From: Prochlorococcus marinus CUG1415
GTDB lineage: Bacteria; Cyanobacteriota; Cyanobacteriia; PCC-6307; Cyanobiaceae
DNA: 64,000 nucleotides
Reading direction: 5' to 3'
NCBI RefSeq assembly: GCF_017696015.1
Contig: NZ_JAAORL010000001.1
Location: forward strand, 868,001-932,000
Position 1 is the first letter of the stretch, and every line of letters begins with the position of its first letter. Shown here piece by piece: positions 26,527 through 35,748 of this stretch. Under the pieces are notes generated by a model. It searched no databases. It was not told the origin of the DNA and was given only the letters and a program-made list of their open reading frames with translations. The translations under genes were made by a program, and so were the position numbers.

Positions 26527-27111
26527 ATGAGCTTAAGAGTTGGACAAGAAGCACCAGATTTTAGTGCTACAGCAGTATATGATCAAGAGTTTAAGGAGAT
26601 TACACTTTCAGATCTAAGAGGTAAGTGGGTTGTTTTATTCTTTTACCCATTAGACTTTACCTTTGTATGTCCAACCGAGATCACTGCATTTAGTGATAGA
26701 TATCAAGATTTCTCATCACTTAATACGGAAATACTTGGGGTATCAGTAGATAGCAAACACTGTCATTTGGCATGGATACAAACTCCAAGAAATGAGGGTG
26801 GGATAGGTGATATTAACTATCCATTAGTTTCAGATTTAAAAAGAGATATTTGCCAGGCATACAATGTCCTTAATGAAGATGGAGAAGCCGATAGAGGTTT
26901 ATTTCTCATCAATCCAGAAGGAATAGTTATGCATACAACTGTTAACAAAGCCCCTGTAGGAAGAAATGTTGATGAAACACTAAGAATCCTTCAAGGTTAT
27001 CAATACGTTGCGGCCAATCCAGATGAAGTATGTCCGGCAAACTGGACACCTGGTGAGAAAACAATGTTAGAAGATCCCAAAGGTAGTAAAGAATATTTTT
27101 CTGCGCTATAG
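26527..27111 (+). CDS. 2-Cys peroxiredoxin
   Basis: This 194-residue typical 2-Cys peroxiredoxin (AhpC/TSA family) reduces hydrogen peroxide and alkyl hydroperoxides. The peroxidatic cysteine is C48 in FVCPTE and the resolving cysteine C169 in EVCPANW. The GGxG-type insertion [10 protein letters not shown] and a C-terminal YF motif (KEYFSAL) mark a peroxide-sensitive (over-oxidisable) type. It is likely reduced by thioredoxin. It marks the right border of the accessory block. Confidence 0.95.
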   Translation: MSLRVGQEAPDFSATAVYDQEFKEITLSDLRGKWVVLFFYPLDFTFVCPTEITAFSDRYQDFSSLNTEILGVSVDSKHCHLAWIQTPRNEGGIGDINYPLVSDLKRDICQAYNVLNEDGEADRGLFLINPEGIVMHTTVNKAPVGRNVDETLRILQGYQYVAANPDEVCPANWTPGEKTMLEDPKGSKEYFSAL

Positions 27112-27126
27112 AAGTATTAAAAACTT

Positions 27127-27879
27127 TTAAGCAAGTAATGAATAATAAATAATTATAAAAAAATAAAAAATAAAAATTTTCAAAAATGGGATCATATCAT
27201 CTTTTTTAGGTATAGGTATCATCCAGTCACTTAAATTAGATTTATACGATATAAAAGACCATATAAAATAAGATATTTCTATAGCTATAAGGATAAAAAC
27301 ATTAATTAAATTAATATCAACTAATGCATAATATTTATTGATATAAAACTGATCATCAATTTTAATATTGTTAATTTGCTGGTACCAAATAAAAAAAGAA
27401 ATCAAAATAAAATTGACTAATATTATTTTTTTAAGTAAAAGCTTAGATTTCTTGAAAATTAAAAAAATCGCAACAAAAAATATGAAAAAACAAAAATGAA
27501 ATATATCCGGTTCTTTTAATTTAATTCCTTTTAGAAATAAATTTGTTATCAGATCAAAATTTATATAAAAATAATCAGCTATTAAGTACGATAGAATTAT
27601 CAAATTCAATGCTACTAGAAATAATAAAGATTTCCCTGTAATTATTTTTTTACAATTAATTTTATACTTATTAAATTTATAGTATGTAAAGTTATTAAAT
27701 GAGTTTAAACATATCAGAGATGGGCATATAATACCGCTAAAATAGTAAAGAATTGAATAAATAGAAATACCATTAATATTGAAAAGATACAAATTAAACC
27801 ATTGTTTTTGAACAAATGGAAGAATAAGCAATAATAAAAGTGTAATTATTAAACTTGTTGAGTTATTTTTAATTATCAA
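27127..27879 (-). CDS. Multi-pass membrane protein of unknown function
   Basis: This 250-residue protein has six to seven hydrophobic segments rich in Ile, Leu and Phe, with a short basic loop (YKFNKYKINCKKII) and an IPIPKKDDMIPF segment near the end. No family is recognised. It lies about 35 bp downstream of the FtsH-like gene on the same strand and may be cotranscribed with it. A partner role with that protein is possible but is inference. Confidence 0.65.
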   Translation of the reverse strand: MIIKNNSTSLIITLLLLLILPFVQKQWFNLYLFNINGISIYSILYYFSGIICPSLICLNSFNNFTYYKFNKYKINCKKIITGKSLLFLVALNLIILSYLIADYFYINFDLITNLFLKGIKLKEPDIFHFCFFIFFVAIFLIFKKSKLLLKKIILVNFILISFFIWYQQINNIKIDDQFYINKYYALVDINLINVFILIAIEISYFIWSFISYKSNLSDWMIPIPKKDDMIPFLKIFIFYFFIIIYYSLLA

Positions 27880-27913
27880 GAATAATATTTTATTTTAATT
27901 TAAAACAATTAAA

Positions 27914-29668
27914 TCAAACTTTCAACAATTTAGAAGATGTTGATTTAAACAATTGTTTATCTACAGTTTCTACGGTTAAAAGTATATCAACTAATTTATC
28001 TAGTAATAATCTATTTCTTTTCAATATTTCTATTGAATTTTTTAACGAAATATTAGTAATCTTTATGATTTCATTATCAATCATAGAACTAGTATTATCA
28101 GCTATGAGAGGCTTTCTTCTGAATAATCCTTCTCCCATATAAATATCACTATTTTCAGAGTCCATAGAGATTGGACCAATAATTGAAAATCCATATTTTG
28201 TGACCATTTCTCTTACGATATTTGTCGCATAGGAAATATGGTTTATAGAGCATTGTGTAATTTCACTTGCACCAAAAACGATAGTTTCTGCAGCTCTTCC
28301 TGCTAGAGCAATTTCAATTTTTGAAAATAAAAATTTTTTTGAAATCAAGCCACTTGAAATTGCATCTTCATCTGGACAGATTTTTGTATAACCTCCTAAA
28401 GAGCCAGATCTAGGTAAAATAGTTATCTTATCTACAGATTCAATTCCATTTCTTACTGCTGAAACAATTGCTCTGCCTACTTCGTTATAAGCAATTATTT
28501 TTTTCATATTGAGAGAGGTTATTAATGAAGTTCTCAGCCCAATAGTAATTTTATCTAGAGCATTTTCTATATGAAAATCACTTATAAATTTGGATTCATT
28601 TCTTGCACAGTGAATAGCACTCTCATTCATCAAATTTGCTAAATCTGCACCTGAGAAACCAACTGTTCTTGAAGCCCAATATCCTAAGTCAACTTTGCTT
28701 GAAAGTGGTTTTGAAAGAGAATGAACTGAAAGAATTTTTTTTCTTCCATCTAAATCTGGAAGCATTACTTCTATTTTTCTATCAAATCGGCCTGGTCTTA
28801 ATAAAGCTGCATCTAGGATATCTGGTCTATTTGTTGCTGCTAAAACAATAATCCCTGAATTATCAGCAAAACCATCTAATTCAGTTAGAAGTTGATTGAG
28901 AGTTTGCTCTCTTTCATCATTTCCACCTCCGATTCCAGAGCCTCTTTGCCTACCAATAGAATCAATTTCATCAATAAAAATTATACAAGGTGATTTTTCT
29001 TTTGCCTTAGCGAATAGATCTCGAACTCGACTTGCACCAACACCAACAAAAAGTTCTACAAACTCTGATGCTGCTATTGAAAGAAAAGGTACTCCTGATT
29101 CACCCGCAATTGCTTTAGCCAATAATGTCTTACCAGTGCCAGGAGGGCCAATCAAAAGAACTCCTTTAGGAACTTTTGCTCCAAGATTATCAAACTTTTT
29201 TGGTTCGTTCAAAAAAGTTATTACCTCTTTCAATTCTTCAGCAGCTTCAGGAACTCCCGCTACATCGTCAAATCTCGTATCTACATCTTCAATAGTTACA
29301 AATTTAGATTGATTTTTGCTAAAACCAAAAGCTCTAGAAGCTAATTTTGATGTGCTCCTCAAAATTAAAATTATAGCTAATATAAAAATTAGAAAAAGAC
29401 TGATTGAAGCAAACGAATTAGCTGCTGCAGATTCTTTTCTACTATTGTTAATAGTAAGTTCGACTTTATTTTCAGTAGCCTTTTCAAGGATTAATTGATC
29501 GTTATAAAGTATAGGTATTTTAAATTTATCACCATTTTTATACAAAACATCAATTTCTCTCTGCCTAGGATAGAAAAATATAGATTCTATGTTCCCCGAC
29601 TCTATATCTTCTAGAAGATCCGAATAACTTGATTTAGAATTTGAATATGAGAATTTTGAACTAAACAC
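27914..29668 (-). CDS. FtsH-family AAA protein with destroyed zinc-protease motif
   Basis: This 584-residue FtsH homologue has one membrane segment (about 88-104) and an AAA module with intact Walker A GPPGTGKT (174-181), Walker B IIFIDEID (229-236) and the second region of homology around RPGRFDR. The protease part is recognisable, but the zinc motif HEXGH is NEVGR at 395-399, so both histidines are lost. The region that normally carries the third ligand (ASNDL) reads TQCSINHI. The ATPase therefore looks active and the protease dead, like plant FtsHi proteins. The first of the usual two N-terminal membrane segments is also missing. Confidence 0.88.
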   Translation of the reverse strand: MFSSKFSYSNSKSSYSDLLEDIESGNIESIFFYPRQREIDVLYKNGDKFKIPILYNDQLILEKATENKVELTINNSRKESAAANSFASISLFLIFILAIILILRSTSKLASRAFGFSKNQSKFVTIEDVDTRFDDVAGVPEAAEELKEVITFLNEPKKFDNLGAKVPKGVLLIGPPGTGKTLLAKAIAGESGVPFLSIAASEFVELFVGVGASRVRDLFAKAKEKSPCIIFIDEIDSIGRQRGSGIGGGNDEREQTLNQLLTELDGFADNSGIIVLAATNRPDILDAALLRPGRFDRKIEVMLPDLDGRKKILSVHSLSKPLSSKVDLGYWASRTVGFSGADLANLMNESAIHCARNESKFISDFHIENALDKITIGLRTSLITSLNMKKIIAYNEVGRAIVSAVRNGIESVDKITILPRSGSLGGYTKICPDEDAISSGLISKKFLFSKIEIALAGRAAETIVFGASEITQCSINHISYATNIVREMVTKYGFSIIGPISMDSENSDIYMGEGLFRRKPLIADNTSSMIDNEIIKITNISLKNSIEILKRNRLLLDKLVDILLTVETVDKQLFKSTSSKLLKV

Positions 29669-29799
29669 TAATCTTTATAAGTGATTAATAAAGCATATAT
29701 GCTTATTTGAAAAATTGAGGTATATAAACAAAATATACTCAATAATTTTGGAGATAACCACTTAAAGGTTATATTAGTATATGGAAATAAAGAAACAGA

Positions 29800-29973
29800 A
29801 TGGCTGTACCAAAGAAGAAAAAATCAAAGAGCAAAAGGAACCACAGGCATGCTGTCTGGAAAGGAAAAGCAGCATTAGCGGCTCAAAAAGCTATATCTTT
29901 AGGCAAATCAGTTTTAACTGGGAAAGCTCAAGGATTTGTTTACCCTATTGAAGAAGAAGAAGAAGAAGAGTAA
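29800..29973 (+). CDS. rpmF: 50S ribosomal protein L32
   Basis: This 57-residue L32 begins [20 protein letters not shown], the family signature without the zinc cysteines, as in cyanobacteria. It ends in seven glutamates encoded by a GAA repeat. It is divergent from the FtsH-like gene and converges on the DUF565 gene, the stops being 3 bp apart. Confidence 0.95.
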   Translation: MAVPKKKKSKSKRNHRHAVWKGKAALAAQKAISLGKSVLTGKAQGFVYPIEEEEEEE

Positions 29974-29976
29974 AAA

Positions 29977-30303
29977 TTAAGATCCTAATTTAAATGCCTC
30001 AAGTATAACGGCATAGATTGCACCGATTCGAAATTTATCAACTGTGGACCATAGATAATAAAATTTTGAACTTGAGGAAGGCTTAATTCTTATAATAATT
30101 TCAGCAAATACGATAATAATGGGAACCATAATTAACTCATGTTTACCTTCAGATATAAATTTTGTACCAAAATTTGCAAACAAAAAATAACCTGTCAAAA
30201 CAGAAATTAGACTAATAGATTTTGACCTCCAAGTATCACTCAGAAAGCCAAAAAATAAATTATTTAGCTGATATGTAATTCTTGAAAAATTAGTTTTTTG
30301 CAT
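29977..30303 (-). CDS. Ycf20-like protein (DUF565)
   Basis: This 108-residue membrane protein is of the DUF565/Ycf20 family found in cyanobacteria and plastids. Plant and algal Ycf20-like proteins affect nonphotochemical quenching, though the mechanism is unknown. Visible features are a basic N-terminal region (TYQLNNLFFGFLSDTWRS), two or three membrane segments (SLISVLTGYFLFANFG; LIMVPIIIVFAEIIIRI) and a C-terminal aromatic stretch. It overlaps the HAD gene by 14 bp. Confidence 0.8.
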   Translation of the reverse strand: MQKTNFSRITYQLNNLFFGFLSDTWRSKSISLISVLTGYFLFANFGTKFISEGKHELIMVPIIIVFAEIIIRIKPSSSSKFYYLWSTVDKFRIGAIYAVILEAFKLGS

Positions 30304-31057
30304 TGCTAATTGTCTTTAAATAATCATTTAGGAAATCATAGTCAACGTATTTTTTTTTTATTTTAGGTCCTTTAATAACGTTTGCCACATTATTCTCATC
30401 CCCTAGACTATCTAAAATACAATTTAATTTAATATTTTCATCAAGAACTATTGGAATATTAGATGGAACAAAAATTGTCGGCAATTTAGCTTCTAAGGAA
30501 GATATTAATCCTGGATTTGAGTCTTCGAAAACTATTGAGTTATTTGTTTTAATACCACTTAATTGAACTGCCTTTAAATAAGGTAAAGGATTTGGCTTTT
30601 TTAATTCAACATCATCACTTGATATAATGAACTCAAATGGATTGAAACCATTAAATAGATATTCAACTAGTAAGTCAACTTGCATTCTTGAACTTGAAGT
30701 AACAATAAATTGCCTTACTTTTTTTGTATGTAATTCTTTTATTAATCTATTAACTCCAGTTTTTAAGTTAACGCAATTTTTTTTTATAAGTTCTAGATAA
30801 TGAAATTGTTTTTTCTCGTGAATTTTTATAATTAACTCATCTGAAAAGGCATTATTCCTTGATTTAGCATAATGAGCAATTCTATTTTTGCCTCCATTTA
30901 TACTCAAAAGTTGAATGTATTTATTAATATCCCAATTCCAGTTAATACCAAGGTCATTAAATGCATAATTAAAGGCAGGTAAATGAGCTTCTAATTCCGT
31001 ATTTGCGATAGTACCATCTAAATCCCAATAAACACCCTCGAGATTAGTATTCAGCAA
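30290..31057 (-). CDS. HAD-superfamily phosphatase (CbbY/phosphoglycolate-type)
   Basis: This 255-residue HAD hydrolase has motif I DLDGTIANTE, a cap domain between motifs I and II, motif II IVTSSSR, motif III lysine near ELKKPNP, and motif IV VFEDSNPGL. This order matches the beta-phosphoglucomutase/CbbY/phosphoglycolate-phosphatase group. The substrate cannot be fixed from sequence; a sugar phosphate or 2-phosphoglycolate is likely. It precedes the Ycf20-like gene with overlap, and the Psb30-like ORF lies just upstream. Confidence 0.85.
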   Translation of the reverse strand: MLNTNLEGVYWDLDGTIANTELEAHLPAFNYAFNDLGINWNWDINKYIQLLSINGGKNRIAHYAKSRNNAFSDELIIKIHEKKQFHYLELIKKNCVNLKTGVNRLIKELHTKKVRQFIVTSSSRMQVDLLVEYLFNGFNPFEFIISSDDVELKKPNPLPYLKAVQLSGIKTNNSIVFEDSNPGLISSLEAKLPTIFVPSNIPIVLDENIKLNCILDSLGDENNVANVIKGPKIKKKYVDYDFLNDYLKTISNAKN

Positions 31058-31062
31058 GGAGA

Positions 31063-31143
31063 TTATTTATTTTTAAAAAATACTAGAGCAACTATTGCTG
31101 GTCCTGCTAGCGCAACTACGCCTAATACAATAAGATTTACCAT
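31063..31143 (-). CDS. psb30: Probable photosystem II protein Psb30 (Ycf12)
   Basis: A 26-residue frame encodes a single membrane helix (LIVLGVVALAGPAIVALVFF) with a basic KNK end. The AGPAIVAL pattern matches the Ycf12/Psb30 signature. Psb30 is a one-helix subunit at the edge of photosystem II near cytochrome b559. It is shorter than most family members at the N-terminus. Another small thylakoid protein is the alternative. Confidence 0.55.
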   Translation of the reverse strand: MVNLIVLGVVALAGPAIVALVFFKNK

Positions 31144-31224
31144 GATAATGAATATGTTTTGTGATACTATTTTTACAAATAAATGACAGAACTGTACTGA
31201 TACGTTACGAGATTGAATTAAATT

Positions 31225-31572
31225 ATGAAATCATGGACATGTATAGAAAATTGTGGAGCTTGTTGTAAATTCGACTTGAACGAAAGAAGCGACTTGGCTG
31301 AAAAACTTAACAACGAAGATATCGCTTTGATAAATTCAATGACAGCTAAAGACGGTTGGTGTAAAAATCTGGACAGAGAAAATAAAAAATGCTTAATTTA
31401 TGAAACCAGACCTCATTTTTGCAGGGTAAATGAATTCTCTGTTGCATTTAATGGATATTTAAAATTTGGTGATAAATTTCTAATAGATTGCTGCAAACAA
31501 CATATTTCATCAAATTATGGATACGAAAGTAAAGAGATGAAAACTTTTAAAATTGCAGTTTCAGGAAAATGA
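31225..31572 (+). CDS. YkgJ-type cysteine-cluster protein
   Basis: This 115-residue protein has clustered cysteines: CIENCGACC near the N-terminus, then WCKN, CLIY, FCRV and DCC. This matches the CxxCxxCC putative zinc- or iron-binding family (YkgJ/UPF0153). Function is unknown; metal handling or Fe-S binding is suggested by the cysteines only. Its stop overlaps the start of the next gene (ATGA), linking it to the GDT1-like transporter pair. Confidence 0.82.
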   Translation: MKSWTCIENCGACCKFDLNERSDLAEKLNNEDIALINSMTAKDGWCKNLDRENKKCLIYETRPHFCRVNEFSVAFNGYLKFGDKFLIDCCKQHISSNYGYESKEMKTFKIAVSGK

Positions 31573-31895
31573 ATAATAAATTAGAAAAAAAAGAAAACAA
31601 TATAGAAAAAAGTTTCTTTTCTATATTTATTAGCACTTTTACAACAATTTTTATTGCTGAACTTGGCGATAAAACCCAAATAGCCACGCTAATGCTTTCA
31701 GCTGAATCGGGTAAGCCAATAATTGTTTTTATTGGAAGTTCTCTTGCTTTGATAAGTTCTAGTGTTGTTGGAGTTCTAATTGGAAAATGGTTATCAAAAA
31801 AAATATCTCCAAGTAAATTTTCTTTATTTACTGGTGCTTTAATGATAATAATAAGTATATTTTTAGCTTATGATACTTTCCATAATTATTTATAA
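31569..31895 (+). CDS. GDT1/TMEM165-family transporter, first half-size subunit
   Basis: This 108-residue membrane protein has a single copy of the family motif ELGDKTQIATL. Three hydrophobic helices follow a charged N-terminal tail. GDT1/UPF0016 proteins, such as the Mn exporter Mnx of Synechocystis, move Mn2+ or Ca2+ out of the cytosol and usually carry two such repeats in one chain. Here the second repeat is a separate gene starting right after this stop (TAA then ATG). The pair probably forms a heteromer. Confidence 0.85.
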   Translation: MNNKLEKKENNIEKSFFSIFISTFTTIFIAELGDKTQIATLMLSAESGKPIIVFIGSSLALISSSVVGVLIGKWLSKKISPSKFSLFTGALMIIISIFLAYDTFHNYL

Positions 31896-32198
31896 ATGCT
31901 TTTAAGTCTATTACTGTCAACATTTATAACCGTTTTCATCGCTGAATTAGGTGACAAAACCCAACTAGCTACTTTAACAATAAGTGGCACTTCAAATAAA
32001 CCATTAGCAGTTTTTTTAGGATCTTCCTCTGCACTTGTATTTGCAAGTTTACTTGGAGCATTGACTGGTGGTTCCATATCAAGTTTTTTACCCGAAGTAT
32101 TTCTTAAATCAATAGCCTCAACAACATTTTTTATTATTGGTATCAGACTTTTTATAAACTCATTCGCTCTCGACAAAGAAGAAAAAGAAAAAAATTAG
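31896..32198 (+). CDS. GDT1/TMEM165-family transporter, second half-size subunit
   Basis: This 100-residue partner carries the second motif ELGDKTQLATL and three hydrophobic helices, ending in a charged DKEEKEKN tail. It starts at the base after the stop of the first subunit, so translation is likely coupled. The ion is inferred from the family: Mn2+, which would matter for photosystem II. Confidence 0.85.
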   Translation: MLLSLLLSTFITVFIAELGDKTQLATLTISGTSNKPLAVFLGSSSALVFASLLGALTGGSISSFLPEVFLKSIASTTFFIIGIRLFINSFALDKEEKEKN

Positions 32199-32272
32199 TT
32201 TTAAGCTTGGATAATAAGGTGTAATAATGGAGTATATACAACTTAATTAATTTATAATTTTTCATTTATACC

Positions 32273-34495
32273 ATGTTTACAACATCTTCAATAATTGATA
32301 ATTTGAATCAGTCAGAAGGTTTAGAATATAGAAAATTATGCAGATCATTAAAAATAACAAAGAAATCTGATAAGGATAAATTAGATATTGCTTTAACAGC
32401 TCTAGAAAAACTTGAAATAATAAATAAAAATGCAGATAATGAATATAATTGCACTGAAGATAGCGATCATTTTATCGCCAAAATACGCTGTAGTAGCAAA
32501 GGTTATTGCTTTGCTGTAAGAGACAAAAATAAAGAAGATATTTACATTAAAGAAAACCTACTTAATTATGCATGGAATGGAGATAAAGTTTTAGTAAGGA
32601 TAATAAAAGAAGGGTACAGAAGAAGATCACCAGAGGGAATAGTCGATTGTATTCTTGAAAGATCAAATCAGATCCTTCTTTCTAAAGTTGAAATAATAAA
32701 TAATGATGTGTATGCCATCCCTATCGATGATAGGATTCTTTCTAAAATAAGACTTCCCAAAAAGGATAAAAAATACGCCTACAAGCCAGAAAATAAAAAT
32801 ATAGTCAAAGTCGAAATTGATAGATTTCCCATTGGTCAAGACGAAGGATTAGGGCATGTTACAAAAGAGCTACAGCTAAATAATAATGAAGAATCAGATA
32901 CAGATTTTGTTTTATCTAAAAGCAATATCGTCAACTTAGGCAATGAAAATCTTATTTACTCTAAGAACACAGTAAAAAGGGAAAGAATAGACTTATCAGA
33001 TAAAAACTCTTTTTTGTTCAAAAGTTGGAATTCTGATAATTCTCCAATGCTACCAATGATTCAGATAGAGCAGGGAAAAAATAATAGTACAAAATTATGG
33101 ATACATACAAATAATCTTGCAGAAAGAGTAGAACTAAATACTAAAAAATCCATAGAAATATTCTTTAATGGCCTGGAATCATTACCCTTATTGAATAATT
33201 GGCAAAACTACCTTAGTGAAGCCATAAGAAATGCTTCTGAATTTAACTTAAATGAAAATAATGAAGCAATAAGCCTATGCTTGCATTTAAATTGCGAAAA
33301 TGAAATAATTGGATGGTCATTTCATCTTACTTTAGTAAGATGCTGTCTTATTGTTGGAAGTGATCATACCGAGGCACTTCTATCTAGAAAAAGTAAAAAT
33401 AGAATAACCTCACGGTTATTAAAACCTATAAAGGAATATATCAAGGATTTAGATAAAATACTGGAAATTTCAACTTCATTCAGACAAAGACATCTCTTAA
33501 AAGGTATAGTTGAAATTCCTGCGCCAATTAATAAAATAAAATCATTAGATGAATTTTTTATTAACAACCCAGCTGAATATTCAAAAGGATATTTTGAACC
33601 ATTAAAAAAAGAAGATTGCCAAACATACCTTTCCCCAATACTGCATGAAGCGAATTTAATATGGTTCAAACATTCAAATCAATATAGCTTAAAAAGTGCA
33701 GGATACTTCTCAAAGGGATTAGAATACATTAATGCGAATGAAATTATCAAGTATTCAGAATTTATCGATAATGATATAGAGCTAAATGAAGACGGCAATT
33801 TATCATTTAGTCAAGTAATTAGGTTATGTGAGGATGATAATAGAAAAAGAATCTTACATAAACTTTTAATTAATGAATTCAAGGGAAATGAAATAAGCCT
33901 TAGTTCTAAAAATGCAGAGAATGATGAACAAGAATACCTATTTATTTCTCCATGGACAATCCCAGGATATGACTTCACTAATCTTATTAACCAGTACTGT
34001 ATTTTTAATATGATAATAAATGGTAAGAAATCAAAGAAAAATAATATTAATGAAATAAATATAGTGGAGAGTAATTCATTAAATTTAGTAAATTGGGATA
34101 TATTTAATTCATCAATTTCAAAAAATATAGATACATTATTTAATAAGTTTGTAATAGATAAAATTAATGAATATAAGTACAAAGTTAATCAATATAAATA
34201 TAATATGATAAGTATAAAAAAAGTAAGAAAGGCAGAAAAATTATTAGGCAATATTTATAGTGGGTTTATTTTAGCAGTCCAAAGTTATGGTTTCTTTGTT
34301 GAGATAATAGAATTAAATGTGGAAGGTCTAGTACACGTCAGCACCCTTAATAATGATTGGTATGAATATAGATCAAGACAAAATCTATTAATTGGGAGGA
34401 AATCTAAGAAATCATATAAAGTTGGAGATAAAATAGAAGTTAAAATTATAAAAGTCGATATTCTTAAATATCAAATTGATTTAGAGTTAACATAA
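32273..34495 (+). CDS. RNase II/R-family protein with degenerate active site
   Basis: This 740-residue protein has the RNase R layout: N-terminal helical/OB region, a cold-shock-like domain, an RNB-like core and a C-terminal S1 domain (about 655-738, GFILAVQSYGFFVEI). The catalytic core is eroded. After RIDLSDKNSF (from R238) the expected DxxxxxDxDDA is replaced by KSWNSDNSPML, and the arginine motif TSPxRRYxD reads ISPWTIPGYD (558-567). It looks like an RNA-binding protein without nuclease activity. The active family member in the window is at 16380-17564. It could relate to cyanobacterial Zam-type proteins, but I cannot confirm that. Confidence 0.75.
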   Translation: MFTTSSIIDNLNQSEGLEYRKLCRSLKITKKSDKDKLDIALTALEKLEIINKNADNEYNCTEDSDHFIAKIRCSSKGYCFAVRDKNKEDIYIKENLLNYAWNGDKVLVRIIKEGYRRRSPEGIVDCILERSNQILLSKVEIINNDVYAIPIDDRILSKIRLPKKDKKYAYKPENKNIVKVEIDRFPIGQDEGLGHVTKELQLNNNEESDTDFVLSKSNIVNLGNENLIYSKNTVKRERIDLSDKNSFLFKSWNSDNSPMLPMIQIEQGKNNSTKLWIHTNNLAERVELNTKKSIEIFFNGLESLPLLNNWQNYLSEAIRNASEFNLNENNEAISLCLHLNCENEIIGWSFHLTLVRCCLIVGSDHTEALLSRKSKNRITSRLLKPIKEYIKDLDKILEISTSFRQRHLLKGIVEIPAPINKIKSLDEFFINNPAEYSKGYFEPLKKEDCQTYLSPILHEANLIWFKHSNQYSLKSAGYFSKGLEYINANEIIKYSEFIDNDIELNEDGNLSFSQVIRLCEDDNRKRILHKLLINEFKGNEISLSSKNAENDEQEYLFISPWTIPGYDFTNLINQYCIFNMIINGKKSKKNNINEINIVESNSLNLVNWDIFNSSISKNIDTLFNKFVIDKINEYKYKVNQYKYNMISIKKVRKAEKLLGNIYSGFILAVQSYGFFVEIIELNVEGLVHVSTLNNDWYEYRSRQNLLIGRKSKKSYKVGDKIEVKIIKVDILKYQIDLELT

Positions 34496-34561
34496 ATAAA
34501 TTTAAAAAATATATTATGGAAATATTAACCCACATAGAAAATATAAAGATAACTTTGTAGA

Positions 34562-35005
34562 ATGATTTTTAAGAAAAAATTTTTACTATTAACTCTTTTA
34601 TTAATAATATTCTTTCAAAGTTTATTATATACAAATAATAATCAGAAGACTTCATTTAGATACTTTAAATGGACTGCCCAGGAAGTAAGTATAGGTAACC
34701 TAATCATTATTTCATTTTTCTCAGGTTTATTTATAAGTACGTTATTAACTACTACAGTTTCGAGTTATAAAAAAAATACTTACGAAAATATAGAAGATAA
34801 TTATGAACCTTTAAATAATGAAGAAGATATGAAATCTAATATTGAGATGCCACCACAAAGGGATATTAGAGATACTCAACCAACAATATCTGTTAATTAC
34901 AGAGTGGTAAAAAATACTGAAGAAAATAACCTTAAAAGAGATCACAATTATTCAAATAGTCCTGATAATGGCGATGACTGGGATAACGATGAAAATGATT
35001 GGTAA
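34562..35005 (+). CDS. Two-span membrane protein with acidic tail
   Basis: This 147-residue protein has two hydrophobic segments (FLLLTLLLIIFFQSLLY and IGNLIIISFFSGLFISTLL). A polar tail of about 80 residues ends very acidic (DDWDNDENDW). The two-helix head is reminiscent of LapA/DUF1049-like membrane proteins, but I am not sure. It precedes the DUF2996 gene. Confidence 0.65.
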   Translation: MIFKKKFLLLTLLLIIFFQSLLYTNNNQKTSFRYFKWTAQEVSIGNLIIISFFSGLFISTLLTTTVSSYKKNTYENIEDNYEPLNNEEDMKSNIEMPPQRDIRDTQPTISVNYRVVKNTEENNLKRDHNYSNSPDNGDDWDNDENDW

Positions 35006-35074
35006 AAAAATAGATACTTTAAATTATTAAAAAAGCTTATTTTAATTTATAATGAATTTAAATAGTTTTTATAA

Positions 35075-35665
35075 ATGGAAAAAAATTTAGAATTAAATAA
35101 CGACGTTAATAATAAAATATCTGACAGTACTAATAAGTCAAACTCTGGGGAAATAAAAGTACCAAAATCAGAAAAAATAGATCATCAAGGTACAGAAATC
35201 AATAAAAATAGCAGCAACTCAGAAAACAATCTTGATTCTAAAATTGACTTAAAAAATGATAATAATTCACCAGATAAAATTATTCCTAAGCCCAAGAAGG
35301 AACTTCCTATTGAGAAAAAACCATTCCAAGAATTTATTAATATGCATTTGATTCCTGCTTTAATTGATGAACTTAATCAAAGAGGATTAGAAATAAAAAA
35401 TATTAATCTCGAAAACACCAGTAGACCTATTTCGGGAGACAAATGCTGGGTAATAAGCTGCGAAATTAAGGATACTTGTAGCTTTTGGCTATCCTTTGAG
35501 AAAGAGGATATAAGTTCATTAAAAAGTATTTCTTTATCCAAGCCTAATCACAAACCTAGCATTATTGAGTCATTTCTAATTGATGAAAAAAGAATAACCC
35601 TTAAATTAATCATTTCAAGAGTAATTCAGAGATTAAACGGGCAAAAGCTATTAGGAGTTAATTGA
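35075..35665 (+). CDS. DUF2996 family protein
   Basis: This 196-residue protein has a disordered, Lys/Asn/Ser-rich first 85 residues. A conserved DUF2996 domain follows (KPFQEFINMHLIPAL, CWVISCEIKDTCSFWLSF, IESFLIDEKRITLKLI, RLNGQKLLG). The family is cyanobacteria- and plastid-associated; plant relatives have been linked to photosystem assembly, which I treat as a hint only. It lies just upstream of acsF. Confidence 0.85.
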   Translation: MEKNLELNNDVNNKISDSTNKSNSGEIKVPKSEKIDHQGTEINKNSSNSENNLDSKIDLKNDNNSPDKIIPKPKKELPIEKKPFQEFINMHLIPALIDELNQRGLEIKNINLENTSRPISGDKCWVISCEIKDTCSFWLSFEKEDISSLKSISLSKPNHKPSIIESFLIDEKRITLKLIISRVIQRLNGQKLLGVN

Positions 35666-35748
35666 TAAAAAAAGAATAACACCTAGTTAACTTTTTCCTC
35701 GAAAATACAAATCATAGTAAATAATAGTATTAATAAGTCAAAGTAAAG

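Noticed and set aside
29949-29970. GAA microsatellite at the end of rpmF
   Set aside because: It encodes the acidic tail of L32 in frame; no evidence of a separate repeat element.
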